This document shows, piece after piece, positions 8,545-17,350 of a stretch of DNA of 64,000 nt. The notes beneath the pieces were generated by a model, which saw only the letters and a list, made by a program, of their open reading frames with translations, was not told where the DNA came from and did no database searches. Numbering within the stretch: the first letter of the stretch is position 1; each line of letters starts with the position of its first letter. The stretch comes from Tsuneonella troitsensis (GTDB lineage Bacteria > Pseudomonadota > Alphaproteobacteria > Sphingomonadales > Sphingomonadaceae). A program made the position numbers and the translations under genes. Location: assembly GCF_001441535.1 (NCBI RefSeq), contig NZ_LMAU01000002.1:310001-374000 (forward strand), given 5' to 3'.

Positions 8545-9786
8545 ATGCGCGAGCACAGCTTACGCCGTACGATCATCGACGAGATGCATTTGCGGCGCTG
8601 GCCTGCGCTCGTCGCTCCGCTCTCCGTCTGGCAGGTCCTCCGCACCGTCGACCAGTCCGAACGGGCGGGCGAACTAGAGATATTGGCGCATGGCGGCGCT
8701 CAGGTCCAAGCAGGCGAGCGGCACGCTTTCGGCAGAATTGCGAACGTGGTCGAGTTCGCGTGGGAGCGGCACACCGAAGGTTCGAGCATAGCGGCCTTTG
8801 TGCCGGAAGGTGCTCCCGCCGACGTCGTCGATACGGTACTCGACTGGATCGATGCGCTGCCGGGCATGGTCGTCCGGGCGACCCATATCACGCTGGTGAA
8901 GGATCCCGCGCACGCCGAGGCGGTGCTCGGCGGAATGGGGTTCACTCTGCCGGAGACGGTTTCCGGCCGCACGTCTGAGGGTATCCAGTTCTGGTCAGAC
9001 TTCCGCCTCCACACCGAGGGGTTCGGGCGGCTACTGGTATCTGCAGGCAGCGTTGACCCTGTGACGGTATCGCGCCGCGTCCAGCAGTTGCAGGAACTGG
9101 GCAATTACCGGAACATGGCCCTTCTGGGTCTGCCGCAGGCGCGTGCCCAATGGCCCCAGCTGGACGCGATAGAAGCCCGGTTGCGCGAATTCGCCGAGTC
9201 GGTTTCCGATCCCAAATCGCACGATGACGAACTTCTGGAAAAGGTTGCCTCGATCTCGTTCGAACTCGCGACTCTGAGCAATGCGATCGGCTATCGCCTC
9301 GATGCTACCAAGGCCTACTCCTCGCTCGTCACGGAGCGACTCGACGATCTGGCGCCAATACCGGTGAAGAACTTTCAGTCGCTAAGCGATTTTACCCGTC
9401 GACGTTTCCTGCCGGCGGAACGCACTTGCGCGGCGCATGGCGCTCGGCTGGAGAAGCTGACACTGCGAGCGGCGGACCTAACCGCCCTGCTTCGCGCGCG
9501 CATCGAAACCCGCATCGAAAGTCAGAATGCCGAGCTGCTGCTTTCGATGGAACGGCGCGCGACCGAACAGCTCCGGCTCCAACAGGTCGTCGAGGGTTTG
9601 TCCATCGTGGCCATCTCTTATTACGCGGTCGGACTTGTCGCCTACGCGGCCAAAGCTCTATCGCGCTACGACCGATCTATCGACGTCGAACTAGTAACCG
9701 GGGTGTCCATTCCCTTCGTGCTAGTGGCGATATGGTTCGCGATGCGAACTGCGCGCAAGGTGTTGCTGGCGAAACCCTCCGACTGA
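8545..9786 (+). CDS. DUF3422 family membrane-anchored protein
   Basis: A 413-residue protein of the DUF3422 family, predicted membrane-anchored proteins of unknown function found widely in proteobacteria. The soluble N-terminal part contains the family segment EFTRYTF-like VVEFAWERHTEGSS and LHTEGFGRLLV; a helical middle follows (about 200-330), and the C-terminus has two hydrophobic segments (about 350-372 and 383-402) that would form a membrane hairpin. GGGGAGG precedes the ATG. It stands alone between parE and a MoxR gene on the same strand, and its context does not reveal a role. Confidence 0.85.
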   Translation: MREHSLRRTIIDEMHLRRWPALVAPLSVWQVLRTVDQSERAGELEILAHGGAQVQAGERHAFGRIANVVEFAWERHTEGSSIAAFVPEGAPADVVDTVLDWIDALPGMVVRATHITLVKDPAHAEAVLGGMGFTLPETVSGRTSEGIQFWSDFRLHTEGFGRLLVSAGSVDPVTVSRRVQQLQELGNYRNMALLGLPQARAQWPQLDAIEARLREFAESVSDPKSHDDELLEKVASISFELATLSNAIGYRLDATKAYSSLVTERLDDLAPIPVKNFQSLSDFTRRRFLPAERTCAAHGARLEKLTLRAADLTALLRARIETRIESQNAELLLSMERRATEQLRLQQVVEGLSIVAISYYAVGLVAYAAKALSRYDRSIDVELVTGVSIPFVLVAIWFAMRTARKVLLAKPSD

Positions 9787-9883
9787 TCAGCCTTTGGCCG
9801 CAAACCGCATCGACCCGCGGTTGTCCCTTGCCCTGCCTTCGCGTCCGTCTTACGCAAGCGTAAAGCTGCATAGAGGAATGGGT

Positions 9884-10735
9884 ATGGTCGATCGCTTCGA
9901 AGGCACCAGCAATTACATCGCCACCGAAGATCTGAAAGTTGCGGTCAATGCTGCCGTTACCTTGCGCCGCCCCCTGCTGGTCAAGGGAGAGCCTGGTACC
10001 GGCAAGACCGTGCTGGCCTACGAAATCGCCAAGGCGGTTAGTGCCCCGCTGATCGAATGGAACGTCAAGTCGACGACCAAAGCGCACCAGGGCCTCTACG
10101 AATACGACGCGGTCGCCCGGCTTCGTGACGGCCAGCTTGGCGAGGAGCGGGTTCACGACATCCGCAACTACATCAAGCGCGGCAAGCTCTGGGAAGCGTT
10201 CACCTCGCCCGAACTGCCGGTCCTCCTGATCGACGAGATCGATAAGGCCGATATCGAGTTTCCGAACGACCTGCTCCAGGAACTCGATCGGATGCGGTTC
10301 GACGTGTACGAAACGCAGGAGACAATCGCCGCGCAGGAACGCCCGATCGTCGTCATCACCTCGAACAACGAAAAGGAATTACCCGACGCTTTCCTGCGCC
10401 GTTGCTTCTTCCACTACATCAAGTTCCCCGACCGCGACACGATGCGGGAAATCATCGAGGTCCATTATCCCGGCATCCAGAAGGTCCTGGTTACCAAGGC
10501 GATGGATGTCTTCTACGAGATTCGGGACGTTCCTGGCCTGAAGAAGAAGCCTTCAACCAGCGAACTGCTGGACTGGCTTAAGCTGCTGCTGAATGAGGAT
10601 ATGCCACTGGAGGTTCTACAGGATCGAGACCCGACAAAGGCAATTCCACCGCTCCACGGCGCGCTCCTGAAGAACGAACAGGATGTCATGTTGTTCGAAA
10701 GGCTGGCCTTCATGGCTAGGCGCCAGGGGAGCTGA
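9884..10735 (+). CDS. MoxR-family AAA+ ATPase
   Basis: A 283-residue AAA+ ATPase of the MoxR/CoxD type. The Walker A motif is GEPGTGKT, Walker B is LLIDEIDKAD, sensor 1 is VITSNNEKELPDAFLRRC, and a C-terminal lid follows. MoxR ATPases usually act with a von Willebrand factor A protein as a chaperone or metal-insertion machine; the likely partner is the CDS at 12625, about 2 kb away on the same strand. The frame is open from 9794, but the ATG at 9884 has AGAGGA at the right distance and gives the usual N-terminus (FEGTSNYIATEDL). The client protein is unknown. Confidence 0.9.
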   Translation: MVDRFEGTSNYIATEDLKVAVNAAVTLRRPLLVKGEPGTGKTVLAYEIAKAVSAPLIEWNVKSTTKAHQGLYEYDAVARLRDGQLGEERVHDIRNYIKRGKLWEAFTSPELPVLLIDEIDKADIEFPNDLLQELDRMRFDVYETQETIAAQERPIVVITSNNEKELPDAFLRRCFFHYIKFPDRDTMREIIEVHYPGIQKVLVTKAMDVFYEIRDVPGLKKKPSTSELLDWLKLLLNEDMPLEVLQDRDPTKAIPPLHGALLKNEQDVMLFERLAFMARRQGS

Positions 10736-10813
10736 CATCCGTCAGACTACGGATTTTGCAACCGGTCACTTTGAAGCTATCATGCGGCCGGATCGCGAAT
10801 TCCAGGGTGCCGA

Positions 10814-11107
10814 ATGACCGACGCACGCATCACCGATCGTCATCCGCTTGAGGTATGGGGCAGCTACAAAGCCGCCACTGGCCCGCGTCGGGAAATTCCC
10901 ATCAAGGACCTGTCGGAAACCGGTTGCCGCTTCTTCGACAAGTTTTCCAGCCTGCAGCCAGGCATGGAAATCACGATGCGGATCGAAACGATCGGACCGT
11001 TCGTGGCGACTGTTCGCTGGCAGGATAGCGGATATGTCGGCGTCGAATTCCAGCAGCGCCTTTACGGGCCGACGTTCGATCACATTCGTCTTCGCCTCGC
11101 CCGCTGA
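10814..11107 (+). CDS. Single-domain PilZ protein (1 of 4)
   Basis: A 97-residue stand-alone PilZ domain, a probable receptor for the second messenger cyclic di-GMP. The ligand-binding signature is present: RITDR (RxxxR, residues 5-9), then DLSETG (DxSxxG), followed by the beta-barrel with an ATVRWQDSGYVGVEF ending. There is no effector domain, so it must act by binding another protein. It sits inside the MoxR/VWA locus, convergent with the chemoreceptor gene and 9 bases from its stop. What it controls is unknown. Confidence 0.85.
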   Translation: MTDARITDRHPLEVWGSYKAATGPRREIPIKDLSETGCRFFDKFSSLQPGMEITMRIETIGPFVATVRWQDSGYVGVEFQQRLYGPTFDHIRLRLAR

Positions 11108-11116
11108 AACCAGCAA

Positions 11117-12514
11117 TCAGAGCACGTAGGCGAGTTCAAAATCGCCCCAGCGCTGTCCGTTGATAACCAGCGGAACATAGACGTTGCGGACGATTTCGTA
11201 GGTCGTGCCATCGCCTTCCTGCCGATAGACCGCCATCATGAATGGCGCAGTGCTGGCCTTTGCCTTGCGGTCGATCGCGTCGAACAGGATGCGTCCGTTT
11301 CGGCAAAACTTGGTATCGTGTGCGAGGTCTCCGGTGGGTTGCCGCGATCGATCCGACACGTGAGTCGGCAGGAAACCGTTCATGTCCGCCTGACTGCACA
11401 TCTTGATCGGACCGCCCTCCGCCGTCACGCGGTCGTTGATCGGACGCCAGTGTAGATCGGCCCAATCGCTCAGCGCCGTGCGAAACCGCGGCGGATTGCT
11501 GCCTGGAACTTCGCGGTAATCGCGGTCGAAGAGCGCGGCACCGGTCAAGCGTCCGTCAGCAATAGCCGTTTCGGCGATCGCGACGATCTCGCGAGCGTAT
11601 GCCTGGGCCTTGTCGACCATCAGGCTGTCCTCGGGTGACAATCCGGCTTTAACCAATTCGTCGAACATAGCGCTCGCGGTCAATTCCAGATTTTCGATCC
11701 GAGTATGCGCTGCCGCCAGCTTGTGTTCGTTGTCGATCGCGGCGCGGTCGAAGGATTCGAGCACGTCCTGAACCGCATGGACGTGATCGCTGATCGTGGC
11801 GGTCGCGCGGGTTATCTGGTCATTCTGCCCGTCGACCTCGACGATCAGTTCGTTGACCGAGCGCATCGTATGCTGGATCTGTCCGACCGATAGCTTCGCT
11901 TCGCTACTCGCCTTTCCGCCATGCTCGATCTTGGAGATCACCTCGTCCGCCTCGCGGCCAAGAGTGTCGATCGTTCGGCCGATCTCTTCGGTGGCACGGC
12001 GCGTGCTGCTGGCAAGGCTCTTCACCTCGTTTGCTACCACAGCGAAAGTGCGCCCGGCGTCGCCGGCCCGCATCGCCTCGATAGTGGCGTTGAGCGCGAG
12101 GATGTTGGTGGTTTCTGCAATCTGGTCGATTTCGTACGCGCTCGAGCGAACCTGCGCCATCGCGGCAGCGAATCCGGTGACGTGCTGGGTCAAGGTTTCG
12201 ACCAGTTCCAGCAGCTCGGTGATCTGCCCGAGCGACGACTGAATCAGCGCCGATCCCTCGCCCAGGCGATCGATTGCACGCTCCGACAGAAGGCGCGCTT
12301 CGTCGCTGGCCTGCGCCACGCGCAACTGATCCGTTTCCAGTGCCGCTACGGTCTCCTGCAGCGCCGAGTGCTCTGAACGCAGCCGCTGCGACGAAGTCAT
12401 CACCGCTTCGATGATGCCGGCGACATCGGTACAACCTACGGTGACCTCGCCGCAGCTGGCCGAGATGCGTTCGATACCGTGACCGGTGGCGATGTTGATG
12501 GCTGTATGTTCCAT
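11117..12514 (-). CDS. Soluble methyl-accepting chemotaxis protein, C-terminal sensor
   Basis: A 465-residue chemoreceptor without any membrane segment. The signalling hairpin (about 80-260) carries the conserved tip QIAETTNILALNATIEAMRA and AVVANEVKSLA, which contacts CheA and CheW. The order of domains is unusual: the signalling region is N-terminal and the probable sensor (about 290-465) C-terminal. The sensor ends VYVPLVINGQRWGDFELAYV, reminiscent of the last strand of Cache/PAS-like domains, and has several His and Cys residues. The ATG at 12514 gives the N-terminus MEHTAIN; a start 12 codons upstream is possible. No other chemotaxis gene is in the window. Confidence 0.85.
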   Translation of the reverse strand: MEHTAINIATGHGIERISASCGEVTVGCTDVAGIIEAVMTSSQRLRSEHSALQETVAALETDQLRVAQASDEARLLSERAIDRLGEGSALIQSSLGQITELLELVETLTQHVTGFAAAMAQVRSSAYEIDQIAETTNILALNATIEAMRAGDAGRTFAVVANEVKSLASSTRRATEEIGRTIDTLGREADEVISKIEHGGKASSEAKLSVGQIQHTMRSVNELIVEVDGQNDQITRATATISDHVHAVQDVLESFDRAAIDNEHKLAAAHTRIENLELTASAMFDELVKAGLSPEDSLMVDKAQAYAREIVAIAETAIADGRLTGAALFDRDYREVPGSNPPRFRTALSDWADLHWRPINDRVTAEGGPIKMCSQADMNGFLPTHVSDRSRQPTGDLAHDTKFCRNGRILFDAIDRKAKASTAPFMMAVYRQEGDGTTYEIVRNVYVPLVINGQRWGDFELAYVL

Positions 12515-12562
12515 GCGTCCCCTGTGCGCACCTTCGCGAGCCGCAGGCATAGCGTTGGCATG

Positions 12563-12578
12563 GTTAGCGAAGGTTTAA
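12563..12578 (-). promoter_or_regulatory. Possible CtrA-like box upstream of the chemoreceptor gene
   Basis: Read on the minus strand the site is TTAA-N7-CTAAC, one mismatch from the CtrA consensus TTAA-N7-TTAAC. It lies about 50 bases upstream of the chemoreceptor start, in the 110-base divergent gap with the VWA gene. CtrA governs motility and chemotaxis genes in many alphaproteobacteria. Short motif, so only suggestive. Confidence 0.3.
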
Positions 12579-12624
12579 GCAGGCGAAGGCAAATCGCGGA
12601 CGATCGCGCTGGCGAAAGGGCGAC

Positions 12625-13827
12625 GTGCGCGATATGCACCAGGTCATGTTCTTCAACTTCGTCGACGAGCTGCGCGCCGCCGGAATCCCGGCAAGCTTCA
12701 AGGAGCATCTCACGCTGCTCGAAGCACTCGACAAAGACGTTATCGAGCAGACGCCCGAGGCGTTCTATTACCTCAGCCGCGCGACGTTCGTGAAGGATGA
12801 AGGGCTGATTGACCGGTTCGACCAGGTCTTCCAGAAGGTCTTCAAGGGTGTGCTTACCGATTACGGTCAGCAGCAGGTCGATATTCCCGAAGACTGGCTG
12901 AAAGCTATCGCCGAGAAGTTCCTTACTCCGGAAGAGATGGAGGCGATCAAGGGGCTCGGATCGTGGGACGAGATCATGGAGACGCTTAAACAGCGGCTTG
13001 AGGAGCAGCAAAAGCGCCACGAGGGCGGAAACAAGTGGATCGGCACCGGCGGGACATCGCCTTTCGGCAACGGAGGCTACAATCCGGAAGGAGTGCGGAT
13101 CGGTGGCGAAAGCCAGCACAAGCGCGCTCTGAAGGTCTGGGAAAAGCGCGAATTCAAAAATCTCGACAATACGCGCGAACTCGGCACCCGTAACATCAAG
13201 ATGGCCCTGCGCCGTCTGCGCCGCTTCGCCCGCGACGGGGCGGCCGACGAACTAGACCTCGATGCCACCATCGAGGGCACGGCCAAACAGGGCTGGCTCG
13301 ACATCCATATGCGACCCGAGCGGCACAACGCGGTCAAGCTGCTCCTCTTTCTCGATGTAGGTGGGTCGATGGATCCCTTCATCAAGTTGGTGGAAGAACT
13401 GTTCAGCGCGGCCACCGCCGAGTTCAAGAATCTTGAGTTCTTCTACTTCCACAACTGCCTTTATGAAGGCGTATGGAAAGATAACCGCCGGCGCTGGGCA
13501 GAGCGGACGAAAACCTGGGACGTGCTCCACAAATATGGCCACGACTACAAGATCGTGTTCGTGGGCGATGCCGCGATGAGTCCATATGAGATTACCCATC
13601 CCGGCGGCAGCGTGGAGCATATGAACGAGGAAGCCGGCGCCACCTGGATGCACCGCGTGACCAATACCTACCCGGCGACCGTGTGGCTCAATCCTGTGCC
13701 CGAGCAGCAGTGGGGCTATTCGCAATCGACCAAGCTGATCCGTCAACTCGTCAACGATCGGATGTACCCGCTGACGCTGGACGGGCTGGACGATGCGATG
13801 CGCGAATTGAGCCGCAAGCAAGGTTGA
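12625..13827 (+). CDS. VWA domain protein, CoxE-like, MoxR partner
   Basis: A 400-residue von Willebrand factor A protein of the CoxE-like type that pairs with MoxR ATPases. The N-terminal half is helical and charged; a Gly-rich linker (about 134-160) leads to the VWA domain, whose metal-ion site is DVGGSMD (residues 244-250; the DxGxS form). A second conserved region is HNCLYEGVW, and FVGDAAMSPYEI follows. The GTG at 12625 has AAAGGG at a good distance; ATGs at 12634 and 12646 are alternatives. The moxR gene is upstream on the same strand, separated by the PilZ and chemoreceptor genes. Confidence 0.87.
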   Translation: MRDMHQVMFFNFVDELRAAGIPASFKEHLTLLEALDKDVIEQTPEAFYYLSRATFVKDEGLIDRFDQVFQKVFKGVLTDYGQQQVDIPEDWLKAIAEKFLTPEEMEAIKGLGSWDEIMETLKQRLEEQQKRHEGGNKWIGTGGTSPFGNGGYNPEGVRIGGESQHKRALKVWEKREFKNLDNTRELGTRNIKMALRRLRRFARDGAADELDLDATIEGTAKQGWLDIHMRPERHNAVKLLLFLDVGGSMDPFIKLVEELFSAATAEFKNLEFFYFHNCLYEGVWKDNRRRWAERTKTWDVLHKYGHDYKIVFVGDAAMSPYEITHPGGSVEHMNEEAGATWMHRVTNTYPATVWLNPVPEQQWGYSQSTKLIRQLVNDRMYPLTLDGLDDAMRELSRKQG

Positions 13828-13856
13828 GGTAAAGTCAGCGCCTAAGAGAGTTTGCC

Positions 13857-14192
13857 ATGCGCTTTATTTTGCTGCCTTTCATCGCTGCGATGACGGTGTA
13901 GATCGCGCCGTTCGTGGCGGAATCCACGCCCCGGCCAATCGGTCTGACGGCAGATGAGGCCAAGTCGCACACGCAGGACCATTGCGACGACAGGATCGAG
14001 TGGGTGCGCGAGGAGCTTGATCAACCGAAGCTCCAGCAAGAAACCGCCAGCCCGGACAAGCCGCTCCTGATCGCAGCGGTGGACAAGCGGATCGACGGGT
14101 GCGCCGTTCTGCAGATGCATAACGACATCAACGACCTGCGACCCTCGCCCTCCCGACCGTCCGGCCCTCCTCGCCTGCAACCGGCTGACTAG
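13857..14192 (+). pseudogene. Small secreted protein with an amber stop in its signal peptide
   Basis: From the ATG at 13857 (AGAGAG about 7 bases upstream) the frame reads a classical signal peptide, MRFILLPFIAAMTV, is cut by TAG at 13899-13901, and then continues in the same frame as IAPFVAESTPRPIG and about 85 further residues to the TAG at 14190-14192. The mature part is hydrophilic with two cysteines (QDHCDD and DGCAVL), as in small periplasmic proteins. One base change (for example CAG or TGG to TAG) would explain it: a recent null mutation, a sequencing error or a readthrough codon. A shorter product could start at GTG 13914, but without an export signal. I do not recognise a family. 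Confidence 0.6.
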
Positions 14193-15478
14193 CCAGTCTT
14201 CAGTTCCGCATTGAGCCGCAAGCTGGCGCGCCAGAAGAAGAAAGCCGGGATCAGGCCTAGCCAGGCAGCTCCGTAGAGCACCCACCGCACACTTTCCTGT
14301 CCATAGGTGGGCTGGAGCATGTCCGAGAGGACGCCGAAGAGAAACGGCCCTAGGCCCAACCCGATCAGATTCTGCCCGAACAGCATGATCGACGCCGCCA
14401 CCGCGCGCGCTCTCGGCTCCACCAGTCCCTGGACACACGCGTAAGCCGGCCCGTAATAGGCAGAGTTCAGGATGCTCGGTACGATGAGCAACGCGACGGC
14501 CAGACGCCAGTCCGACATGTAATAGCCAAGAAACAGGATGGGCGCCGCGATGGCCATGCCATAGGCGGGGAAGGTCAGGAGGTGCCTCTTGTCCGTCCGT
14601 CCGTACTTGTCGGCCATCTTGCCGCCGAGCCAAGTGCCCAACGCCCCGGCCAGACCGAGAGCGACCGCCATCGACAGCCCTGCTTCGGTCGTCGACAGGC
14701 CGTGGCTGCGGATGAAGAAGCTGATCGTCCACAGCGCCTTGCCATACCCCAGGGTCGCCACCACCGAGGAGGCGATCAGGATGTAGACGAACGCCCGCGA
14801 ACTGAAGATTTCGCGCAGGGCCTGCTTTGTCGACAAGGGGACTACCGCCCTTGCAGCTGCGATTGCCTGTTCCGAACGGCTGTGGCGCGGGTCGCGCATG
14901 ACGTACAGCACTACCAGCGCGAGCAATAGGCCCGGGGCCCCGACCATCATCAAGGCGACGCGCCATCCGTACAGGTCGTTGACGACACCGCCGATTATCA
15001 GGCCAAGCAGCGAACCGACCGGCACGCCAAGGCCATAGAAGGCAATGGCGGATGAACGCTTCTCTGGCGGCACACTGTCGGTAATCAACGAGTGCGCGGC
15101 CGGCGTGCACCCGGCTTCGCCCACTCCCACACCGATGCGGGCCAGGAGAAGCTGAACGAAGTTCTGCGCCAGGCCGCACACGGCCGTCATCGCCGACCAT
15201 ACCGCCAGAGAGGCGGCGATCAGCCGGACCCGGTTTGTGCCTTCCTTGTCGGCATAGCGTGCAATTGGGATACCGAGCAGCGCGTAGAAAACGGCGAATG
15301 CCGGTCCCGCGAGCAGCCCCAATTGCGTATCCGAAAGCCCAAGTTCACCCTTGATCGGCTCGGCAAGGATATTCACAATTTGCCGGTCGAGGAAATTGAA
15401 AATGTAGACGATCAGCAGAATCCACAGCGTCACCCTGACGTTGCGATCGGCGGTTCCTTGCGACGGTATGCTCGCCAT
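14189..15478 (-). CDS. MFS transporter, spinster-like
   Basis: A 429-residue, 12-helix major facilitator. The first helix contains IVYIFNFLDRQIVNILAEPI, which with the following LGLSDTQLGLLAGPAFAVFYALLGIPIARYAD is characteristic of the spinster/Hsp-like MFS family common in sphingomonads. The MFS signature between helices 2 and 3 is ARYADKEGTNRVR. The substrate is unknown; lipids, sugars or aromatic acids are known for relatives. Its stop shares a CTAG with the convergent gene. It lies about 100 bases downstream of the DUF1343 gene on the same strand, so it may be co-transcribed. Confidence 0.88.
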   Translation of the reverse strand: MASIPSQGTADRNVRVTLWILLIVYIFNFLDRQIVNILAEPIKGELGLSDTQLGLLAGPAFAVFYALLGIPIARYADKEGTNRVRLIAASLAVWSAMTAVCGLAQNFVQLLLARIGVGVGEAGCTPAAHSLITDSVPPEKRSSAIAFYGLGVPVGSLLGLIIGGVVNDLYGWRVALMMVGAPGLLLALVVLYVMRDPRHSRSEQAIAAARAVVPLSTKQALREIFSSRAFVYILIASSVVATLGYGKALWTISFFIRSHGLSTTEAGLSMAVALGLAGALGTWLGGKMADKYGRTDKRHLLTFPAYGMAIAAPILFLGYYMSDWRLAVALLIVPSILNSAYYGPAYACVQGLVEPRARAVAASIMLFGQNLIGLGLGPFLFGVLSDMLQPTYGQESVRWVLYGAAWLGLIPAFFFWRASLRLNAELKTG

Positions 15479-15579
15479 CCTACGACCATCCTCTCCACGT
15501 GCGGACTTGGGTCCGTCTCAGAACCGAACGTCCGCGACTAGCTTCCCCCCGTCAACCCCCGAACTACGTTTTCGAATAA

Positions 15580-16779
15580 TCAGTATCGCAACAGAGGAGC
15601 GACCTCCTCGCGCCACTTCACTTCATCACTTTCAGCCAGTGCGTCGAGGTCCGCTGCCGAGGCAGTCGCGTTGTCCACCCACTCGCGCAACGCAGGACCG
15701 CCATTGATCACGTCGATTGCCAGGCGGTCGAACTCGTACTCGTAAGCAAAATCGCGCCACAAGTCGTATCCTGGATAAAGGCGTCGGATTGCCTTGAACG
15801 CGAGCGCCTGCAACCGCCAAGGTCGAAACGAGTCGTGATTGTAGAATTGCTGCTCCGCGTGCACCATCAATCCGCTGCACAGAGACTTGGCGTGCTTGTG
15901 GAAAGTCGGCTCGAACCAGCAAGGACGGATGGCGCAACCGGTCAGCCAATCCGGAGCGAAGCGGTCCATTTCGGCCAGGACCTGCCCAGCATCGAGGTCG
16001 GGCGCGCCGAACAGCACTTCAAGAGGACGTGTCGTTCCCCTCCCCTCGCTCAAGTTGGTCCCTTCCAGCATGACCGTGCCAGCATAGGCGCGCGCCATGT
16101 TGAGGCTGACAGCATTCGGACTCGGATTGATCCACACCCGGTTAATGGGCCACCCGAAACCCGGCCCCGCTTCGGGCAGCCAGTGATGCATGTCGATGAC
16201 CCGGTATGCTACGTCGATACCGAAGCGACTAATAAACCAGTTGCCCATTTCGCCCATCGTAAGACCGTGCCGCATGGGCATCTCGGCCGCACCGACGAAG
16301 CTTTCCTGGCCCGCGACAAGCAATGTACCCTCGACGGGACGACCCGCGGGATTGGGCCGATCCAGGACCCAGACTTCTTTACCGTGCGCTGCAGCCGCTT
16401 CCAACAGGTAGAGGAGCGTGGTGACGAACGTGTAAATCCGGCAGCCGAGGTCCTGAAGGTCGAACAGGAACAAATCCGCCGTGCTCATCATCTGACCGGA
16501 TGGTCGCCGGACTTCGCCATAAAGGCTGAAAATCGGGATGCCGTAAGCGGGATCGGTCTCGTCTCCCGTTTCGACCATGTTGTCCTGCTTGTCGCCCTTC
16601 AGCCCGTGCTGCGGGCCGAACGCGCTGGTCACGTTCACGCCCGCTGCGATCAACGCGTCGAGGCTGTGGACGAGGTCGCTAGTCACCGATGCCGGATGGG
16701 CCACCAGCGCGACCCGGCGGCCCGACAGCGACCTGAGCAGTTCCGGCTCGCTCAGCAGCCGGTCGATACCGAATTTCAT
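15580..16779 (-). CDS. DUF1343 (YbbC/NamZ-like) protein
   Basis: A 399-residue protein of the DUF1343 family. The family includes NamZ, an exo-beta-N-acetylmuramidase that trims MurNAc from peptidoglycan fragments. Visible family blocks are VALVAHPASVTSDLVHSLDAL, the AFGPQHGLKGDKQDNM segment, LFDLQDLGCRIYTFVTTLLY, DRPNPAGRPVEGTLL and LSEGRGTTRPLEVLFGAPDL. There is no signal peptide at the chosen ATG, so the protein appears cytoplasmic, unlike exported NamZ enzymes. The start at 16779 is fixed by an ATGA overlap with the upstream DOMON-like gene. A role in wall-fragment recycling is an inference. Confidence 0.85.
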   Translation of the reverse strand: MKFGIDRLLSEPELLRSLSGRRVALVAHPASVTSDLVHSLDALIAAGVNVTSAFGPQHGLKGDKQDNMVETGDETDPAYGIPIFSLYGEVRRPSGQMMSTADLFLFDLQDLGCRIYTFVTTLLYLLEAAAAHGKEVWVLDRPNPAGRPVEGTLLVAGQESFVGAAEMPMRHGLTMGEMGNWFISRFGIDVAYRVIDMHHWLPEAGPGFGWPINRVWINPSPNAVSLNMARAYAGTVMLEGTNLSEGRGTTRPLEVLFGAPDLDAGQVLAEMDRFAPDWLTGCAIRPCWFEPTFHKHAKSLCSGLMVHAEQQFYNHDSFRPWRLQALAFKAIRRLYPGYDLWRDFAYEYEFDRLAIDVINGGPALREWVDNATASAADLDALAESDEVKWREEVAPLLRY

Positions 16780-17318
16780 GCGTGCTTGGGTGGCGCAAGC
16801 ACGGCGGCGAAGCAAGCCGGAGAGTGGAAATCGGGCTTCGTTTCCGGATGATCGAGCGCCCAGTAGCTTAGCGCTCCGCCAGCTTCCTCCAGCACGCAGG
16901 CAAAGTTAGCTGCTGCAGGCAATGCCGGCAGCACGTCGCGCGGGATCGCAGCGTCGAAGATGGCGAAGTTGCTTCCGAGCCGCATCGTGCAGTCGGGTTC
17001 GCGGGAAGCCGGTCGCTGGGTCATACCCGCGCGGTACGCCGAGAAATCGTAGGCCGCCCATCGTTCCGAGGGCGACAGGTTCAATTCGACATACCCGTCC
17101 TGCCCGTCGGAGCGCAGAAACAGCTCGAAGCACGTTGTCTTCCACAACTCGTCGGCTCGCCCACGCCCAGCGAAGGCCGGCACGATCAGATCCCGCGCGC
17201 CGTCGACGCGCCAGCGGACGCGCAGCCAGTCGTCGGCGAGACCGATGACCCGCCCCTCAACTCCGGTAACCCGCGCGGGAGGGTGCGCCAGATGCGCCTT
17301 CAACCGATACGTTTGCAT
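16776..17318 (-). CDS. DOMON-like domain protein
   Basis: A 180-residue protein resembling the short DOMON-like proteins seen in sphingomonads (beta-sandwich; the DOMON fold binds heme or sugars in other proteins). Typical pieces are [36 protein letters not shown] and [16 protein letters not shown]. No signal peptide is visible. It is translationally coupled to the DUF1343 gene (ATGA) and starts only 32 bases from the divergent tyrS. Function unknown; the coupling suggests a shared task with the DUF1343 protein. Confidence 0.75.
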   Translation of the reverse strand: MQTYRLKAHLAHPPARVTGVEGRVIGLADDWLRVRWRVDGARDLIVPAFAGRGRADELWKTTCFELFLRSDGQDGYVELNLSPSERWAAYDFSAYRAGMTQRPASREPDCTMRLGSNFAIFDAAIPRDVLPALPAAANFACVLEEAGGALSYWALDHPETKPDFHSPACFAAVLAPPKHA

Positions 17319-17350
17319 GTGACCGCCCCCGTGCTAACCGCCCGCCCGCC

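Noticed and set aside
13842-15200. A 452-codon minus-strand frame over the first MFS gene and the interrupted gene
   Set aside because: Arg/Gly/Ser-rich shadow of the MFS gene; the MFS frame shows clear family motifs.
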